A stretch of 16,807 nucleotides of DNA, taken from Gammaproteobacteria bacterium. Its GTDB lineage: Bacteria; Pseudomonadota; Gammaproteobacteria; Eutrophobiales; Eutrophobiaceae. Location of the stretch: assembly GCA_018676275.1 (NCBI GenBank), contig JABHFC010000170.1, positions 1-16,807 on the forward strand, written 5' to 3'. Of this stretch, positions 15,442 through 16,807 are shown one piece after another. Under the pieces are notes generated by a model. The model had not been told where the DNA came from, ran no database searches, and was given only the letters and a program-made list of their open reading frames with translations. The translations under genes and the position numbers were made by a program. How positions within the stretch are numbered: the first letter of the stretch is position 1; every line of letters begins with the position of its first letter.

Positions 15442-15560
15442 TATTCAGACGTTGCCGTAGCAGGTTTTAAGATTTTTTAAAAACAAGTTGTTCTTCGCTG
15501 ACTTGATATTTCTCTAGCGATGACCAGCCATTACTTATAAATATTATGAGGTGATTTATT

Positions 15561-16807
15561 ATGGGAAAAGATCTTCGTAGTTTTTTAGATGATGCTGAAA
15601 ATGCAGGCAAATTATATCGTATTAATAAGGAGGTTGATCCGACAAAGCATATGGGGGTGTTATCAGATGAATCTGACAGAGCCTTATTAGCTGAAAATAT
15701 AACAGGTTTTGATGGATGGAAAATTGCTAGCAACTTCAACCAGAATCGGGATATGGAAATGGTCGGTATGGGTGTTGATTCACGTGAAGAGGTTTTAAAA
15801 AAGCTGGCTGCGTGTATTGATGAAGGACCCAAGCCTTTGAAAATGGTCGATAAAGCACCCTGTCAGGAAATCGTTTGGGAAGGTGATGAAGCCAATCTGA
15901 ACAAGCTACCGATCTGTATTCATTCTGAGCTGGATGGTGGTAAATATATTGGTTCGGGGCTTGGTATTGTCGTTGATCCGGAATCTGGGCATCACAACAC
16001 GACATGGCCACGCATCCAGGTAGGTGATGGCAAGACCTGCGGCTTTTTAATTTATTCCCGCCACGTAAGTGAGATATGCGCGAAGTACCATGGTAAGGGT
16101 GAGGCAATGCCCATGTCTGTGGCGATTGGGCATCACCCTGCGGTTGAAATCGCCGCTTCCTTGTCTGTCCATCATCCGCATTGTGGTGAGCTCGCTTATG
16201 CAAGCAGTATTGCAGGTGAAGATATGGAGTTTGTTAAATGTGCCAACGGAGTCCCAGTTGCTGCACATGCAGAGATTGTTATCGAGGGTGAGGTTCCAGC
16301 TGGTGTTGTTCAGGATGAAGGACCGTTTGGTAACTATATGGGAACGTATTCCGCAGGCCCTATGGCCAGAGATGGTGTTCAAAAAGCGGTGGTATTTAAA
16401 ATTAGTCGTATCACCATGCGCACCAATCCAGTTTACCGACACCTGAATTCAACCATATGGACTGAGCACCAGCGTCAGTGCATGTTACCCATTGAAGCGA
16501 AGCTATATACCGCGATCAAAGAAATGGGCATGCTTCTCCATGATATCCATATCCCCAGCTGGGGTGGTTGTGGCTTGACTATAATTCAAATGACACCACG
16601 TGGTCCGGGTGAAGCTGAACAGGCAATGCTTAAGGCAACTATGTGGGAAGATACGACCCTGGGTTTTATGAGCCATACGGTTGTTGTTGTGAATCGTGAT
16701 ATCGATATATATGACGCGCGCGATGTTATGTGGGCAATATCTGTTCGTGCAGATTGGGGCAAACCAGTTCAGCAAATATTCAATACCCCTGCGTCACCCT
16801 TAAGGGC
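15561..16807 (+). CDS. UbiD-family prenyl-FMN decarboxylase (3' end missing)
   Basis: 415 codons are visible from ATG 15561; GAGGTGAT just upstream fixes the start. The frame is open to the right edge and, from the family's length, only a few dozen residues should be missing. The opening KDLRSFLDDAENAGKLYRI is the usual UbiD N-terminus. N146, R151 and H168 have the spacing of the Fdc1 metal/prFMN ligands N168, R173 and H191. AEIVIEG (237-243) and DEGPFGNYMGTY (252-263) are the standard central motifs, and E302 in WTEHQ is a candidate active-site glutamate. UbiD enzymes reversibly decarboxylate aromatic or alpha,beta-unsaturated acids using prenyl-FMN made by UbiX; no UbiX is in the window. 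The residue pattern fits catabolic (de)carboxylases better than ubiquinone-pathway UbiD, so the name ubiD is not used. The 119-bp gap from the reductase gene suggests the same transcript or a private promoter. Confidence 0.87.
   Translation, partial: MGKDLRSFLDDAENAGKLYRINKEVDPTKHMGVLSDESDRALLAENITGFDGWKIASNFNQNRDMEMVGMGVDSREEVLKKLAACIDEGPKPLKMVDKAPCQEIVWEGDEANLNKLPICIHSELDGGKYIGSGLGIVVDPESGHHNTTWPRIQVGDGKTCGFLIYSRHVSEICAKYHGKGEAMPMSVAIGHHPAVEIAASLSVHHPHCGELAYASSIAGEDMEFVKCANGVPVAAHAEIVIEGEVPAGVVQDEGPFGNYMGTYSAGPMARDGVQKAVVFKISRITMRTNPVYRHLNSTIWTEHQRQCMLPIEAKLYTAIKEMGMLLHDIHIPSWGGCGLTIIQMTPRGPGEAEQAMLKATMWEDTTLGFMSHTVVVVNRDIDIYDARDVMWAISVRADWGKPVQQIFNTPASPLR

Noticed and set aside
15736..16442. 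Overlapping reverse- and forward-strand frames within the UbiD gene
   Set aside because: The UbiD frame is conserved and continuous throughout; the other frames are His/Arg-rich shadows without motifs.

Overview
The window looks like a chromosomal catabolic or accessory region of a Gram-negative bacterium, most likely a marine-type gammaproteobacterium. Reasons are the outer-membrane barrel protein, an RND/MMPL pump with a lipoprotein partner, sigma-54-type promoters, moderate-to-low GC and AT-rich gaps. The taxon is an inference from gene content. No rRNA, tRNA, CRISPR array, transposase or integrase was seen.

Layout. (1) Bases 1-7881, all forward: a DUF1302 outer-membrane protein cut by the left edge, an FAD-dependent halogenase-like oxidoreductase, a YCF48-like beta-propeller lipoprotein, and an RND/MMPL transporter whose start codon overlaps the propeller stop codon. 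The envelope proteins suggest uptake or export of a hydrophobic compound. (2) Bases 7882-10023: a 388-bp AT-rich regulatory gap with a strong sigma-54-like promoter and an upstream dyad, then a two-domain flavin reductase with a MarR-like C-terminus (C1 component type), then a thioredoxin-fold protein resembling iodothyronine deiodinase. (3) Bases 10024-10913: two small reverse-strand membrane-protein genes enclosed by a perfect 17-bp direct repeat. (4) Bases 10914-14197: two divergent DUF3179 membrane proteins separated by a 503-bp gap. Each has its own sigma-54-like promoter. (5) Bases 14212-16807: a BphA4-type FAD reductase and a UbiD-family decarboxylase cut by the right edge, forward and probably co-transcribed with the second DUF3179 gene.

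How the genes may work together (inference): the flavin reductase can supply reduced flavin to the halogenase-like enzyme or to a monooxygenase outside the window. The deiodinase-like protein, the electron-transfer reductase and the UbiD enzyme fit turnover of an aromatic, possibly halogenated, acid. The DUF1302/YCF48/RND set would handle its transport. Three sigma-54-like promoters in front of the reductase and both DUF3179 genes suggest that one enhancer-binding activator controls the right half. The substrate cannot be read from the sequence.
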